Source: Tellurirhabdus bombi (GTDB lineage Bacteria > Bacteroidota > Bacteroidia > Cytophagales > Spirosomataceae). Taken from it: DNA of 64,000 nt. Each line of letters begins with the position of its first letter. Position 1 is the stretch's first letter. The stretch covers positions 2,554,001-2,618,000 of the forward strand of contig NZ_CP090557.1 in assembly GCF_021484805.1 (NCBI RefSeq), in the 5' to 3' direction. Shown here in pieces: positions 1 through 8,665 of this stretch. Made by a program: the position numbers and the translations under genes. The notes beneath the pieces are model-generated. The model saw nothing but the letters and a program-made list of their open reading frames with translations, did not search any database and was not told the origin of the DNA.

Positions 1-72
1 AAAAAAGAGCAGCCTGACGACGAAGACGAACCAATTGATTCCGACGAACCAACTTTCCCCGATGAGGATTGA
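1..72 (+). CDS. C-terminal end of the gene upstream of trmD, probably RimM (partial)
   Basis: An open frame enters from the left edge and ends at TGA 70-72. Only 23 residues are visible, and they are strongly acidic (Asp/Glu/Pro rich). The frame overlaps the trmD start by 11 bases, which suggests translational coupling. In many bacteria the gene directly before trmD is rimM, the 16S rRNA maturation factor, in an rpsP-rimM-trmD order. The identity here rests on that context alone, since no RimM domain falls inside the window. An acidic C-terminal tail on a ribosomal protein such as S16 is the alternative. Confidence 0.5.
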   Translation, partial: KKEQPDDEDEPIDSDEPTFPDED

Positions 73-736
73 TATTATTACGTGCCTGCCTAAATTGCTG
101 GATAGCTTTTTTGCGCATTCCATCGTGCAGCGGGCGCAGCAGAGCCAGCAGGTCGAAGTGGTTATCCACGATCTGCGTGACTATTCAACGGACAAGCACA
201 AGCGCGTCGACGACTATATGTTTGGTGGCGGGGCCGGTATGGTCATGCAAATTGAACCCATCGCGCGTTGCATCCGGGCTCTGCAGGCGGAACGTTCTTA
301 CGACGATATTATTTATATGACGCCGGACGGTGACCGCTTCGACCAACGGACAGCAAACCGGCTTTCGCTGGCCAAAAATCTGCTCATTCTTTGTGGGCAC
401 TACAAAGGCGTTGACGAACGCGTGCGGGAGTTGTTTATCACGAAAGAAATCAGCATCGGTGATTACGTGCTGACGGGTGGCGAATTGCCCGCTGCGGTGG
501 TTGCTGACTCCATTATTCGGCTGATTCCGGGGGTCATTTCCGACGAAACCTCGGCCTTGACGGATTCGTTTCAGGATGATTTACTCTCGCCGCCCGTATA
601 CACGCGCCCGGCAGACTTTGAAGGTCATGCCATTCCGGAAATTCTGCTTTCGGGTCACGAAGCTAAAATCAATGAGTGGCGATTTGAAAAGGCCGTGGAG
701 CGAACCAAGGCAAGACGGCCTGATCTGCTGGGTTAA
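62..736 (+). CDS. trmD: tRNA (guanine(37)-N1)-methyltransferase TrmD
   Basis: This 224-residue cytoplasmic enzyme transfers a methyl group from S-adenosylmethionine to G37 next to the anticodon and so prevents frameshifting. It belongs to the SPOUT (trefoil-knot) superfamily. Visible family signatures are the N-terminal [10 protein letters not shown] strand, the GGGAGMVM segment near residue 70, the [12 protein letters not shown] segment near residue 115 and the knot motif [12 protein letters not shown] near residue 140. ATG 62 was chosen over the in-frame TTG at 35, because the family normally begins at the MRIDI strand and because ATG 62 overlaps the upstream stop, as in coupled genes. The length is typical. 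The next gene lies 66 bases downstream on the same strand. Confidence 0.96.
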   Translation: MRIDIITCLPKLLDSFFAHSIVQRAQQSQQVEVVIHDLRDYSTDKHKRVDDYMFGGGAGMVMQIEPIARCIRALQAERSYDDIIYMTPDGDRFDQRTANRLSLAKNLLILCGHYKGVDERVRELFITKEISIGDYVLTGGELPAAVVADSIIRLIPGVISDETSALTDSFQDDLLSPPVYTRPADFEGHAIPEILLSGHEAKINEWRFEKAVERTKARRPDLLG

Positions 737-802
737 AAAGCAGATTTGCCCAACAAAGCGCCTTGTTTTTCTGTTGGCAGAACAAAGACCAACCGAAATG
801 CA

Positions 803-1768
803 ATGCGCTTTTTTAGTTACCTACTGATTTTTCTTTTCGTTGTTTCTCGTGGTGTTGCTCAGGATACCGGCGAAATCAATTATGCTTATCCCGTTCAATA
901 TTTGCCACTGACTATTGAGTCGAAGCCTGTCAAAATGGCTTACATGGATGTTCGGTCTGAGCGTCCGAACGGCAAGGTTGTTTTGCTCTTACACGGTAAA
1001 AATTTTAATGGGTATTACTGGAAAAGGGTAATCCAGTGGCTCACAAAAAATGGCTACCGGGCCATCATTCCTGATCAGGTGGGCTGGGGCAAATCATCGC
1101 ACCCCGACATTCATTACAGTTTTCACCGGCTGGCGGCCAACACAAAAAAGCTGCTAGATACCTTGAATATTCCTAAAGTGACAGTGTTGGCGCATTCCAT
1201 GGGCGGCATGCTGGGTACGCGCTTCTCGCTCATGTATCCGCAAACGGTTGAGAAGTTGATTCTAGAGAATCCAATTGGCCTGGAAGATTACAAAACCTTT
1301 GTGCCCTTCCAAACCATTGAGCAGCAGTACCAGAAAGAACTAACTGCTTCGTATGAGTCCTACAAAAAATACCAACAGAGTTACTATCCGATCTGGAAAC
1401 CGCAGTATGAAGATTTAGTCCGGGTGCAGGCCAGCGATCTGCGAGCGCCGGATTTCAAGGCTATTGCCTGGTCAAATGCCATCACCTACCAGATGATTTA
1501 CGAACAGCCCGTCGTGTACGAATTTGCTAACTTGGCGATGCCAACCGTATTGATTTTGGGTCAGGAAGACCGTACTGTGGTTGGCAAAGCACTGCTGGCT
1601 AAGTCGGAGCAGGAGCGGCACGGGCAGTATCAGGCGCTTGGTAAAAAAATCGTTCAGCAATTGAAATCGGGCAAACTGATTGAACTGACCGGCATTGGCC
1701 ATATTCCGCACATACAGGAACCGGAGCGCTTTTTGAAAGCGTTGCAGGAGGCTTTACAGGAGAAATAG
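803..1768 (+). CDS. Secreted alpha/beta-fold hydrolase
   Basis: This 321-residue protein begins with a signal peptide (MRFFSYLLIFLFVVSRGVAQ), so it is probably periplasmic. Alpha/beta hydrolase landmarks follow in order: an oxyanion-hole segment (LLLHGKNFNGYYW, about residue 60), the nucleophile elbow AHSMGG with Ser near residue 131, a candidate acid in GQEDRTV near 255 and the catalytic His in GIGHIPH near 298. The substrate cannot be read from the sequence; esterase or haloalkane-dehalogenase-like members share this architecture. ATG 803 is preferred to the TTG at 746 because it places the signal peptide at the N-terminus. The gene may be cotranscribed with trmD. Confidence 0.85.
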   Translation: MRFFSYLLIFLFVVSRGVAQDTGEINYAYPVQYLPLTIESKPVKMAYMDVRSERPNGKVVLLLHGKNFNGYYWKRVIQWLTKNGYRAIIPDQVGWGKSSHPDIHYSFHRLAANTKKLLDTLNIPKVTVLAHSMGGMLGTRFSLMYPQTVEKLILENPIGLEDYKTFVPFQTIEQQYQKELTASYESYKKYQQSYYPIWKPQYEDLVRVQASDLRAPDFKAIAWSNAITYQMIYEQPVVYEFANLAMPTVLILGQEDRTVVGKALLAKSEQERHGQYQALGKKIVQQLKSGKLIELTGIGHIPHIQEPERFLKALQEALQEK

Positions 1769-1821
1769 AACACAAACCGCCGGGAACCGAAGCAATTGAC
1801 GTTTGTGTTTTGCCATTGCCT

Positions 1822-2070
1822 ATGAATACAGAACCGTCAACGCGCCACAGCCACGCTCTGCCCGAACTTCGTCTTTCGCTTAATCTGCTTTACGTCGGTC
1901 GGCTTCTGCTGGGCATGACCACGCATTCGCCAAACCAGGAGGAAACGCTCGAAACCCTCGACGAACACATTGAAGAGGTAACGGACGAACTGGTAGCCAC
2001 GGAACTTCTGCACGAAGCCGCTCTGCTAGCTGGTGATGTGCTGCCGCCAGCCGAGGAAGTACAGCCCTAA
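1822..2070 (+). CDS. Small hypothetical protein
   Basis: An 82-residue open frame that I do not recognise. It is rich in Leu and Glu, with a predicted helical, acidic second half and no signal peptide, transmembrane segment or cysteine motif. An in-frame TTG lies upstream at 1810, but ATG 1822 is the more natural start. It sits 53 bases after the hydrolase on the same strand and converges on the TIM-barrel gene that ends at 2083. It could be a real small gene or a chance open frame in GC-rich sequence. Confidence 0.4.
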   Translation: MNTEPSTRHSHALPELRLSLNLLYVGRLLLGMTTHSPNQEETLETLDEHIEEVTDELVATELLHEAALLAGDVLPPAEEVQP

Positions 2071-2082
2071 TTCTCCCCTTGG

Positions 2083-3012
2083 CTAACTGATCATAGCGTT
2101 CCGCATCAGTTCCACACTTTTTCGCACGCCGGTTTTAGCATCTTCCTTGCCTTCAAATTCAATCGATAAATAACCCTGGTAATTGGCTTTACGCAGGAGG
2201 TTGAAAATGCGTTTGTAGTCTAGATCGAGCGAATACCACTCCCCGCCGCCGTAGTAGGTTTTGGCTTGAACGAACGTGGCGTGGGGCGCTACTTTTTCCA
2301 GTTTGTCGTAGGGGTTTTCCAGGAAATTACCCGTATCGAGCAAAACCCCCATCCAGGGCGAATCAATCGCTTGGCGAATGCGCAGCAGTCCTTCCGGCAT
2401 TGACGACAAACCCCAGTGGTTTTCCAGCGCCAGCATCACGCCGCACTCGGCAGCTTTAGGTAGGCACTTTTCAATGCTGTCGATCACCCATTTGAAACCC
2501 TCATCTTCCGTATGCCCCGGCAAAATGGGTTCGATGCCACGCTTGGCCATCAGTTCATCAAACGACTTGATGGTATTCCAGCGGCCCGTATTCAGCCGCA
2601 TACACGGAATGCCCATCTTGTAAGCCATTTCAATGCCTTTGATGGTATGGTCGATGTTTTTCTGACGTTCCGCCGCGTCCGGGTAGACGAATCCTTGGTG
2701 GATGGACAGGCAAATCAGGTCGATACCCGCGTGGAAGGCATGCCGTTTCAGCTTTTGCAGGTACGCGTTGTCTTCACCTTCCATCTGGCGGTGCAGAATA
2801 TCGACGCCTTCCACGCCAAGCTTGGCCGCTTCGTCGATCACCATTTCGATAGGTACCTTAGCCGTTTTAAAATGCCAGTACGAATACGAAGAAATGCCCA
2901 GTTTGATGCGCGGAGCCGCCGGGATCGTTGGTGCTGGTGTATTTGGGGTGGGTAGAAGTGGAGTAGCGGCCAGCGTCGAAGCAGCCAGGAAAGAGCGGCG
3001 GGAGAGGGTCAT
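2083..3012 (-). CDS. Tat-exported TIM-barrel protein, sugar phosphate isomerase/epimerase family
   Basis: This 309-residue protein begins with a twin-arginine signal (SRRSFLAASTLAAT) and a Pro/Thr-rich linker, followed by an AP-endonuclease-2-type TIM barrel (xylose-isomerase-like family). Barrel landmarks include KLGISSYSYWHF near the start, the GVEGVDILHR strand, ALENHWGL (a typical metal-ligand Glu) and the C-terminal YLSIEFEGKEDA strand. Members isomerise or epimerise sugars such as keto-sugars or inosose; the substrate here is unknown. ATG 3012 was chosen because it puts the Tat signal at the N-terminus; the longer frame would run into the endonuclease gene. A second member of the family lies at 30700-31599. 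Confidence 0.85.
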   Translation of the reverse strand: MTLSRRSFLAASTLAATPLLPTPNTPAPTIPAAPRIKLGISSYSYWHFKTAKVPIEMVIDEAAKLGVEGVDILHRQMEGEDNAYLQKLKRHAFHAGIDLICLSIHQGFVYPDAAERQKNIDHTIKGIEMAYKMGIPCMRLNTGRWNTIKSFDELMAKRGIEPILPGHTEDEGFKWVIDSIEKCLPKAAECGVMLALENHWGLSSMPEGLLRIRQAIDSPWMGVLLDTGNFLENPYDKLEKVAPHATFVQAKTYYGGGEWYSLDLDYKRIFNLLRKANYQGYLSIEFEGKEDAKTGVRKSVELMRNAMIS

Positions 3013-3071
3013 GTTGATGGGGCTTAGCGAATCGATGTACCAGAAATATACACAAAAATCCGGTTCTCCAA

Positions 3072-3734
3072 TCAGCGATGCTTCGTCACGCCAACCTGCT
3101 CGCACCAGGTCAGAACGGGGCAGGTGGAGCAATGGGGGAGGGTGCCCGTGCAAATGTGCTTCCCGAACGGCATCAAAAGCCGGTTGATGTCAACCCACTG
3201 CGATCGAGGGACTTTTTTCTCTAGTTGAAGCATGGTCTTTTCCGGCTGGCTGGCCTCCACAAAACCCCAGCGGTTCGTGACGCGGTGCACATGAATATCC
3301 ACGCTGATTCCCGCGTTGCCCGTCGATACACCCAGCGCTAGGTTGGCACACTTGGGACCAACGCCTTTCAGACTAATCAGCGTTTCGTAATCGGCGGGAA
3401 GCTGGCCGTCAAATTCGTCTACCGTCCGCTGGGCAATGCCGAGCATGGTTGCGGCTTTCTGGTCGGGGTAACTGCTACCGTAGAGCAGTTGGGTGAGCCT
3501 TGAAGCATCGAGTTGAAGAAACTGTTCCGGCGTTCGGGCAACGGCAAACAGCCGCTCCGATATAGGAATGGTCGTTTCGTCCAACGTCCGAATGGAGATA
3601 ATGCAGGAAATTAATTGCTCAAATAAACTGCTATACCCACGCTCGGTCAACTCGAACATGGCGGCTTTCGGGTAAGGCCGAATGGCCTCTTCGACGCGGG
3701 TAAGAACAACATCAAGATCAAAGTCAGGCTTCAT
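3072..3734 (-). CDS. nth: Endonuclease III-type DNA glycosylase
   Basis: This 220-residue base-excision repair enzyme belongs to the HhH-GPD superfamily. It would remove oxidised pyrimidines and nick the abasic site. The helix-hairpin-helix LKGVGPKCANLALG carries the expected catalytic Lys, and VDIHVHRV carries the catalytic Asp. The C-terminus keeps a [4Fe-4S] cluster loop with the exact spacing C-x6-C-x2-C-x5-C (first Cys in HICTGTL). The start at 3734 gives a normal family length. Some divergence from classical Nth (for instance Cys after the catalytic Lys) leaves room for a related subfamily. It is divergent from the DUF486 gene. Confidence 0.87.
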   Translation of the reverse strand: MKPDFDLDVVLTRVEEAIRPYPKAAMFELTERGYSSLFEQLISCIISIRTLDETTIPISERLFAVARTPEQFLQLDASRLTQLLYGSSYPDQKAATMLGIAQRTVDEFDGQLPADYETLISLKGVGPKCANLALGVSTGNAGISVDIHVHRVTNRWGFVEASQPEKTMLQLEKKVPRSQWVDINRLLMPFGKHICTGTLPHCSTCPVLTWCEQVGVTKHR

Positions 3735-3775
3735 GTAAGCCTTAACTTCGGCAAGAGGAGAAGGGTTTTTTATTT

Positions 3776-3787
3776 CGCGGATCCGCG
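3776..3787. repeat. 12-base perfect palindrome between divergent genes
   Basis: CGCGGATCCGCG reads the same on both strands and lies in the 103-base divergent intergenic region between the endonuclease III gene and the DUF486 gene. It could be a regulator half-site pair or chance; no second copy was noticed. Confidence 0.3.
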
Positions 3788-3837
3788 TAAATTCGCACCA
3801 CTTTTAGCCGCTTTATATCCTTACTCCAACTTAATTT

Positions 3838-4167
3838 ATGCGGACTGTCATTTTGCTCGTTATGTCCAATCTTTTTATGACAACGGCCTGGTATTGGCAC
3901 CTGCGCTTCAAGCAGGAGGCGCTTTGGAAAGTTGTCCTGATTAGCTGGCTGATCGCTTTCTTCGAATACTGGCTGGCGGTTCCGGCCAATCGAATTGGAT
4001 CGTACCAGTTCAGTGCTTTTCAGCTCAAGACCATGCAGGAGGTAATAAGTCTGGTCGTTTTTGTCGCGTTTGCCGTCTTTTACCTGAAAGAAGAGGTAAA
4101 GTGGAATTACATAGTGGGTTTCGCCCTGATCGTGCTGGCGGTGTTTTTTGTCTTCAAGAAATGGTAA
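3838..4167 (+). CDS. DUF486 (DMT-superfamily) small membrane protein
   Basis: This 109-residue protein has four hydrophobic segments (about residues 3-18, 29-46, 64-82 and 86-106). The pattern AFFEYWLAVPANRIG followed by LKTMQEVISL is characteristic of the DUF486 family, small four-helix proteins distantly related to drug/metabolite transporters. It should sit in the inner membrane. The substrate is unknown. It is a single gene, convergent with the RluD gene and separated from it by a hairpin. Confidence 0.85.
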   Translation: MRTVILLVMSNLFMTTAWYWHLRFKQEALWKVVLISWLIAFFEYWLAVPANRIGSYQFSAFQLKTMQEVISLVVFVAFAVFYLKEEVKWNYIVGFALIVLAVFFVFKKW

Positions 4168-4170
4168 ATT

Positions 4171-4216
4171 TTCGGGAAAGCAGATCAAAGGTACAGCCTA
4201 GTGACGCTTTCCCGAA
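4171..4216. terminator. Convergent hairpin between DUF486 and RluD-type genes
   Basis: An 11-bp perfect inverted repeat (4171-4181 TTCGGGAAAGC with 4206-4216) around a 24-base loop, filling the 53-base gap between two convergent genes. There is no strong T run, so this is a probable rather than classical terminator. Confidence 0.45.
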
Positions 4217-4220
4217 GCCC

Positions 4221-5306
4221 TTACCGATTGGCGATGTAACTTTCCCATTTTTCCAGTGCCGCCTGAAAATCACTGGGCAAGTCCGAATCGAACTGCATCC
4301 ATTCTTTCGTCTTGGGATGGATAAAACCCAGTGACTTAGCGTGGAGCGCCTGCCGGGGAATCAGGTTAAAGCAATTCTGCACAAAAGCTTTGTAGGAGCC
4401 GTTGGGGGTTCCTTTCTTGATCTGATCGCCGCCGTACATGGCATCGTTGAACAGCGGATTACCCAAATATTGCATATGCGCCCGAATCTGGTGCGTCCGT
4501 CCGGTTTCCAGATTGCACTGCACCAGCGAGACATAGTGCAACGTTTTCAAGACTTTGTAGTGCGTAACGGCGTGTTTGCCCTGGCTTCCGTCAGGGTAGA
4601 CAACTTGCACTTTGCGGTCGCGCACACTGCGGCCCAGGTGGCCAACGATGGTTCCGGCGGCTTCCTTGGGTTCGCCCCACACCAGGGCGTAATACGTTCG
4701 CTCAATTGTGTGCTCGAAAAACTGCCGGGCTAGGTGCGTCATGGCGTAATCGGTTTTGGCAATTACCAGCAGGCCAGACGTGTCTTTATCAATCCGGTGA
4801 ACCAGACCGGGACGCGCCTCGCCATTGCGATGCGTTGGTAAATGCTGAAAATGATAGACCAGTGCGTTAACGACCGTACCCGACCAGTTGCCATGCGCGG
4901 GGTGTACCACCATGCCAGCGGGTTTATTCATCACCAGCAGATCATCATCTTCGTAAACGATGTTAAGCGGAATATTTTCTGGAATAATCTCCGTATCACG
5001 CGGCGGATGCGGTAGTGATACCGTGATGACATCCAGCGGTTTAAGCTTGTAACTCGCCTTGATGACTTTGCCGTTCACCTTGACCGATTCGGTATCAATC
5101 CCGTTCTGGATTTTGGTGCGGGTAGCGTTTGGAATACGGTCTTTTAGAAACTGATCGATACGAATCAGACTCTGGCCTTTATCAGCCACAATCCGGTAAT
5201 GTTCGTACAGTTCGTCCTCATCCGATTCCATGCCCGCTGCGGGGTCAAGGCCATCCAGCTCATTCTCCCAATTTTCTGCTGTATCTTGCATTCCGTAGTT
5301 AATCAA
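4221..5306 (-). CDS. RluA/RluD-family 23S rRNA pseudouridine synthase
   Basis: This 361-residue enzyme isomerises uridines to pseudouridine in 23S rRNA, most likely in the RluD subgroup. After an acidic N-terminal extension (about 40 residues) comes an S4 RNA-binding domain (IRIDQFLKDRIPNATRTKI, residues about 50-105) and then the catalytic domain with HRIDKDTSGLLVIAKT, which holds the catalytic Asp. The C-terminal RTHQIRAHMQYLG segment is also diagnostic. Two close starts exist (5306 and 5291); either leaves both domains intact. A TAnnTTTG-type -7 element lies at 5343-5350 on this strand. It is divergent from the PLP-enzyme gene. Confidence 0.93.
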   Translation of the reverse strand: MINYGMQDTAENWENELDGLDPAAGMESDEDELYEHYRIVADKGQSLIRIDQFLKDRIPNATRTKIQNGIDTESVKVNGKVIKASYKLKPLDVITVSLPHPPRDTEIIPENIPLNIVYEDDDLLVMNKPAGMVVHPAHGNWSGTVVNALVYHFQHLPTHRNGEARPGLVHRIDKDTSGLLVIAKTDYAMTHLARQFFEHTIERTYYALVWGEPKEAAGTIVGHLGRSVRDRKVQVVYPDGSQGKHAVTHYKVLKTLHYVSLVQCNLETGRTHQIRAHMQYLGNPLFNDAMYGGDQIKKGTPNGSYKAFVQNCFNLIPRQALHAKSLGFIHPKTKEWMQFDSDLPSDFQAALEKWESYIANR

Positions 5307-5342
5307 TGGCTAAAGAAACGGTTCAGTGACCGTTCTCAGCTG

Positions 5343-5350
5343 CAAAATTA
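5343..5350 (-). promoter_or_regulatory. Possible -7 element for the RluD-type gene
   Basis: On the minus strand these bases read TAATTTTG, an exact match to the Bacteroidota -7 consensus TAnnTTTG. No good -33 TTG is present at the right spacing, so support is partial. Confidence 0.35.
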
Positions 5351-5353
5351 CAA

Positions 5354-6226
5354 ATGTTGGAAGATTTCTTCGCATTGGCTGCTGGCTCGCGGCTTCAGTT
5401 CCTGCCCAATCCATTTCCAGAACCGGTTTCTATTCGGTTATTTCTAAAGCGGGACGATGAACTACATCCGAATGTTTCCGGAAATAAATGGCGCAAATTA
5501 AAATACAACCTGCTGGAAGCGAGCCGCCTTAGCCAGAACACGCTGTTGACGTACGGCGGCGCTTTTTCGAACCACATCTATGCCGTGGCATCAGCGGGGA
5601 AAGTATTTGGTTTCCAAACGATTGGTATTATTCGGGGGGAGGACCACCGCGAACGGGATACACCTACCTTGGCTTACGCGCGTGAGCAGGGAATGCGGCT
5701 CCATTTTGTCACGCGCGAACAGTTTCGGCGTAAGGATGAAGCCCCATTTCTGGCTGATTTGCGGCAGTCGTTCGGCGATTTTTACAACCTTCCGGAAGGC
5801 GGCACCAACGAGCTGGCCGTGCGCGGCGTGGCAGAAGTAATACCTGAAATCAGGGCGCAGTTAGGCGCTGCCCCAGATTATATATGCTGTCCCGTCGGAA
5901 CCGGGGGAACGCTGGCTGGACTGGTAGCCGGAGCGGCTGAACCAACGCGGGTGATTGGCTTCGCGGCACTGAAAGGGGTAACGCCAACCGATTCTTTACA
6001 GACGGCCTACCATTTCGGGGGCTATGCGCGCACCAAGCCAGAACTGATTGACTTCATTCGCCTTTTTAAGCGGCAAAACGGAATTTTGCTTGAGCAGGTT
6101 TATACGGGTAAAATGCTGTACGGCATTTATGATTTGGCCCGACAAGGCTATTTTCAACCGGGTTCAACGGTGGTGGCGTTGCATACCGGCGGCTTGCAGG
6201 GACGAAATGCCGCGTTGCTCGATTAA
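5354..6226 (+). CDS. PLP-dependent ACC deaminase / D-cysteine desulfhydrase family enzyme
   Basis: This 290-residue fold-type-II PLP enzyme has the Schiff-base Lys expected in GNKWRKLKYNL (about residue 40) and the substrate-loop GGAFSNHIYA (about residue 70). A phosphate-binding Gly-rich loop follows in CPVGTGGTLAGL (about residue 180). The family comprises 1-aminocyclopropane-1-carboxylate deaminases and D-cysteine desulfhydrases, which are hard to tell apart by eye. It is somewhat short compared with typical members of about 330 residues. Its last four bases overlap the end of the convergent MFS gene, so no terminator separates them. Confidence 0.85.
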   Translation: MLEDFFALAAGSRLQFLPNPFPEPVSIRLFLKRDDELHPNVSGNKWRKLKYNLLEASRLSQNTLLTYGGAFSNHIYAVASAGKVFGFQTIGIIRGEDHRERDTPTLAYAREQGMRLHFVTREQFRRKDEAPFLADLRQSFGDFYNLPEGGTNELAVRGVAEVIPEIRAQLGAAPDYICCPVGTGGTLAGLVAGAAEPTRVIGFAALKGVTPTDSLQTAYHFGGYARTKPELIDFIRLFKRQNGILLEQVYTGKMLYGIYDLARQGYFQPGSTVVALHTGGLQGRNAALLD

Positions 6227-7881
6227 CCTTCCAGGTCGCCCATTCCCGCTGTAGCAACTACGGCGTGCGTGTCGGTTTCTGGTTCCGGCTGATTGATAAA
6301 ATGGGACACAACCGGTAATTCGGGGCCGGAATGATATTGAAGAACACGATCCTGAATCCGCTGATCTTCTTTCGTAAACCGCTGGTGCTGGCGGAGGTGC
6401 TCATCCCAGGAAGAAACCAGAAAAAACTCTACCTGCCGCAGCGGATTGTTGGTGTCCGTAAAGACGCCCGCACGAAGGGCACCATCCCGTAATCGCAGCC
6501 GTTTCAGCGACTCCATGGCGCGCAGAAAATTATCCCGATCGCCTAAACGAACATGGTATTCAATCATGATAACCACGGGTCCCTGCCCCGGTCGAATGGG
6601 GTCACTGATAGCGGGGTGCGGCCAATTGCGGGCGGGGGATAAGTCCAGAGAATCGCCCATTGGGAGCCGAAACGGAATAACCAGCAGCAACGACAACAGC
6701 AGCCAGATTCCCGCCGCCATAAGGGCGACCGATAAGCCAAAACGGTCGGCAACCGAACCCCAAACCAAACTGCCCAGGGCCATACCGCCCTGAAAAATAA
6801 GCATGTAAATACTTAGCACCCGCGCCTGAACCCACTTGGGAAGTTGCAGCTGAATGGAAACATTCATGCTGGTCATAACCAGCAGCCAGGCCGTGCCGCA
6901 GATAAACATGATGGGGTAAAGCACATACACGGAGGTGACCAGAGCAAGCGAGAAATTAACCCCGGCAAAAATAGTAACCGCAATAATAACCCGCAGATCG
7001 GGGCTGATGCGCTCGCGCACTTTGTTGAGCGCTAAGGCTCCCGTAACGGCACCCGCTCCCAGCCAGGTCAGCATCAGACCGTACGAACTGGATTCCAGAT
7101 TTAACTTGCGCGCTACCACGAGGGAAAGCAACGCCCACATGGCGCTGGCCCCAAACGTAAACGAAAAGGCTCGGACGAGAATGGCGTGCAGCGAAGGCGA
7201 ATAGCGCACGTAACGCATACCAGCAATCAAGGCCGTAAAGAAGTCTTCAACCGGTGCAGTGGCAGTTACAGCAGTGCGTTGCCAGCGATAAATAACCAAA
7301 AAGGTAGCAATAAACGAAACGCCATTCAGCATAAACACAAAACCCGGCGAATAATAGGCAATGACAAGGCCACCAATGGCGGGACCAATGGCGCGGGACA
7401 GGTTCATGCTAATGCCGTTCAGGGTAAGCGCCGTCGGCAGGATCGGTCGTGGCACTACCTCGGGCGTGACCGACTGCCAAGCCGGACCATTCAGGGCGGC
7501 CCCCGTTCCCAGCAGGAACGTAAAGAAAAGGACCAGTTGCGGACTGGCCAGCCCACTCAGCGTAACAATGCCTAACGTAAAGGCGACGATGGCCATAAAG
7601 CCCTGCGTGGTCATCAGGAGCTTGCGGCGGTCCAGCAAATCGGCTAGTGCACCCGCCGGAATGCTAAGCAAAAAGACGGGTAAGCTCGTGGCCGTTTGCA
7701 TTAGGGCCACCAGCACCTGCGAGTCGGAGAGTGTGGTAAGCAACCAGACCCCCGCCATGTTCTGCATCCAGGTACCGATGTTGGAGACAAAGGCAGCCAG
7801 CCAGATAGCTTTAAAAACCGGAAAGCGAAAAGCCTCCCACAGAGAAGGACTGGAATTAATCGTTGGCGAAGAAGGCGTCAT
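6223..7881 (-). CDS. MFS exporter of the transmembrane secretion effector type (MFS_3)
   Basis: This 552-residue inner-membrane protein has a 12-helix major facilitator domain (residues about 15-410) with the family motif PAGALADLLDRRKLLM after helix 2. A soluble C-terminal domain of about 110 residues follows, starting near MIEYHVRLGDRDNFLRAM and ending WDEHLRQHQRFTKEDQ, which resembles an antibiotic-biosynthesis-monooxygenase ferredoxin-like fold. This tail is normal for the PF05977 family, related to enterobactin exporter EntS, and is not a novel fusion. The exported substrate is unknown. It is transcribed away from the small glycine-rich gene's terminator. Confidence 0.88.
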   Translation of the reverse strand: MTPSSPTINSSPSLWEAFRFPVFKAIWLAAFVSNIGTWMQNMAGVWLLTTLSDSQVLVALMQTATSLPVFLLSIPAGALADLLDRRKLLMTTQGFMAIVAFTLGIVTLSGLASPQLVLFFTFLLGTGAALNGPAWQSVTPEVVPRPILPTALTLNGISMNLSRAIGPAIGGLVIAYYSPGFVFMLNGVSFIATFLVIYRWQRTAVTATAPVEDFFTALIAGMRYVRYSPSLHAILVRAFSFTFGASAMWALLSLVVARKLNLESSSYGLMLTWLGAGAVTGALALNKVRERISPDLRVIIAVTIFAGVNFSLALVTSVYVLYPIMFICGTAWLLVMTSMNVSIQLQLPKWVQARVLSIYMLIFQGGMALGSLVWGSVADRFGLSVALMAAGIWLLLSLLLVIPFRLPMGDSLDLSPARNWPHPAISDPIRPGQGPVVIMIEYHVRLGDRDNFLRAMESLKRLRLRDGALRAGVFTDTNNPLRQVEFFLVSSWDEHLRQHQRFTKEDQRIQDRVLQYHSGPELPVVSHFINQPEPETDTHAVVATAGMGDLEG

Positions 7882-7950
7882 GGTACTTTTAGCGGAAATA
7901 CCTCTGTCTGGAAAACAGATTCTAGTTGCGGAATGTTACTGGCCAACAGC

Positions 7951-7980
7951 AAAAAGACCGGTAGCACGCTACCGGTCTTT
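7951..7980 (-). terminator. Intrinsic terminator of the glycine-rich small gene
   Basis: A 12-bp perfect stem (7953-7964 with 7969-7980) around a four-base loop. On the minus strand it is followed by five T residues, so it should end transcription of the 8002-8190 gene. Confidence 0.8.
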
Positions 7981-8001
7981 CAAAATAGGGCCTTGATAAG
8001 C

Positions 8002-8190
8002 CTAGTTTTTATGTCCTCCTTTGGAGCCGCCAGTTGAGCCACCGCCACTGTGGCTACCTTTATTGCTGTTGCTGTGGGACGTGCCGCTGCGTGTTCCTTT
8101 GGAGCCTTTTTGGGCGCCGTTGCTTTGTTTATCACCCGCCTGGCCTCCGCCAATCATCTCCTCGTACGTTTCCAAATCCTTGTTAGCCAT
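8002..8190 (-). CDS. Small Gly/Ser/Lys-rich low-complexity protein
   Basis: A 62-residue protein with an ordered-looking N-terminus (MANKDLETYEEMIGGG) followed by about 45 residues made almost only of Gly, Ser, Lys, Thr, Asn and His. There is no signal peptide. I do not recognise a family; the tail resembles KGG-type or other disordered stress proteins that bind nucleic acid, but the canonical KGG repeat is absent. A strong terminator directly downstream and an isolated position support a real, separately transcribed gene. Confidence 0.6.
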   Translation of the reverse strand: MANKDLETYEEMIGGGQAGDKQSNGAQKGSKGTRSGTSHSNSNKGSHSGGGSTGGSKGGHKN

Positions 8191-8269
8191 AACGTTAAGT
8201 TGTTAAAGGTAAGTGTATTTAATTAACTACCTAACTAAACCCGTTTGATTAGAGAAGGGTTGACTGTAA

Positions 8270-8653
8270 TTAAGGCAACGGTCCAACGTGTACGGCTGGT
8301 AATTGCTCTAGTTGGTCCATTTCCAGCAAGCGGGAGCGAATGATAAAGCGGATACCCAGCGGAATTTCCAGCGAAAAACTAGCCCCACGACCGGGGGTGA
8401 CATCGACAGTCAGGTGAGTATGTTTCCAGTATTCAAACTGATCTTCGGCCATCCAGAAGTCACAGCCGTGAACCTGGCCCAGCAGCACATCCGTAGAACC
8501 AATCTGAAAATCACCCTCGGCAAAACACATGGGCGATGATCCGTCGCAACAGCCGCCGCTCTGGTGAAACATCAATTCACCGTGCTGCTTCCGCAGTTGA
8601 TCAATCACTTCGGCAGCCGCAGCCGTCACATCGACGCGGGAAAGAGAAACCAT
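8270..8653 (-). CDS. DUF779 protein, aldehyde dehydrogenase partner
   Basis: This 127-residue soluble protein contains the DUF779 hallmark SGGCCDGSSPMCF (vicinal Cys near residue 35) and VHGCDFWM. In many bacteria DUF779 genes are found next to an NAD-dependent aldehyde dehydrogenase, as here, and the conserved cysteines suggest metal or thiol chemistry, but the biochemical role is not established. ATG 8653 was chosen because the longer frame upstream runs through a repeat element. The gene is downstream of the dehydrogenase on the same strand with 171 bases between them, and that gap holds a long inverted-repeat element. Confidence 0.85.
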   Translation of the reverse strand: MVSLSRVDVTAAAAEVIDQLRKQHGELMFHQSGGCCDGSSPMCFAEGDFQIGSTDVLLGQVHGCDFWMAEDQFEYWKHTHLTVDVTPGRGASFSLEIPLGIRFIIRSRLLEMDQLEQLPAVHVGPLP

Positions 8654-8665
8654 ATAAAAAAATAT

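Noticed and set aside
6223-7881. Novel fusion of an MFS transporter to a monooxygenase-like domain
   Set aside because: The soluble C-terminal domain is a normal part of the PF05977 exporter family.
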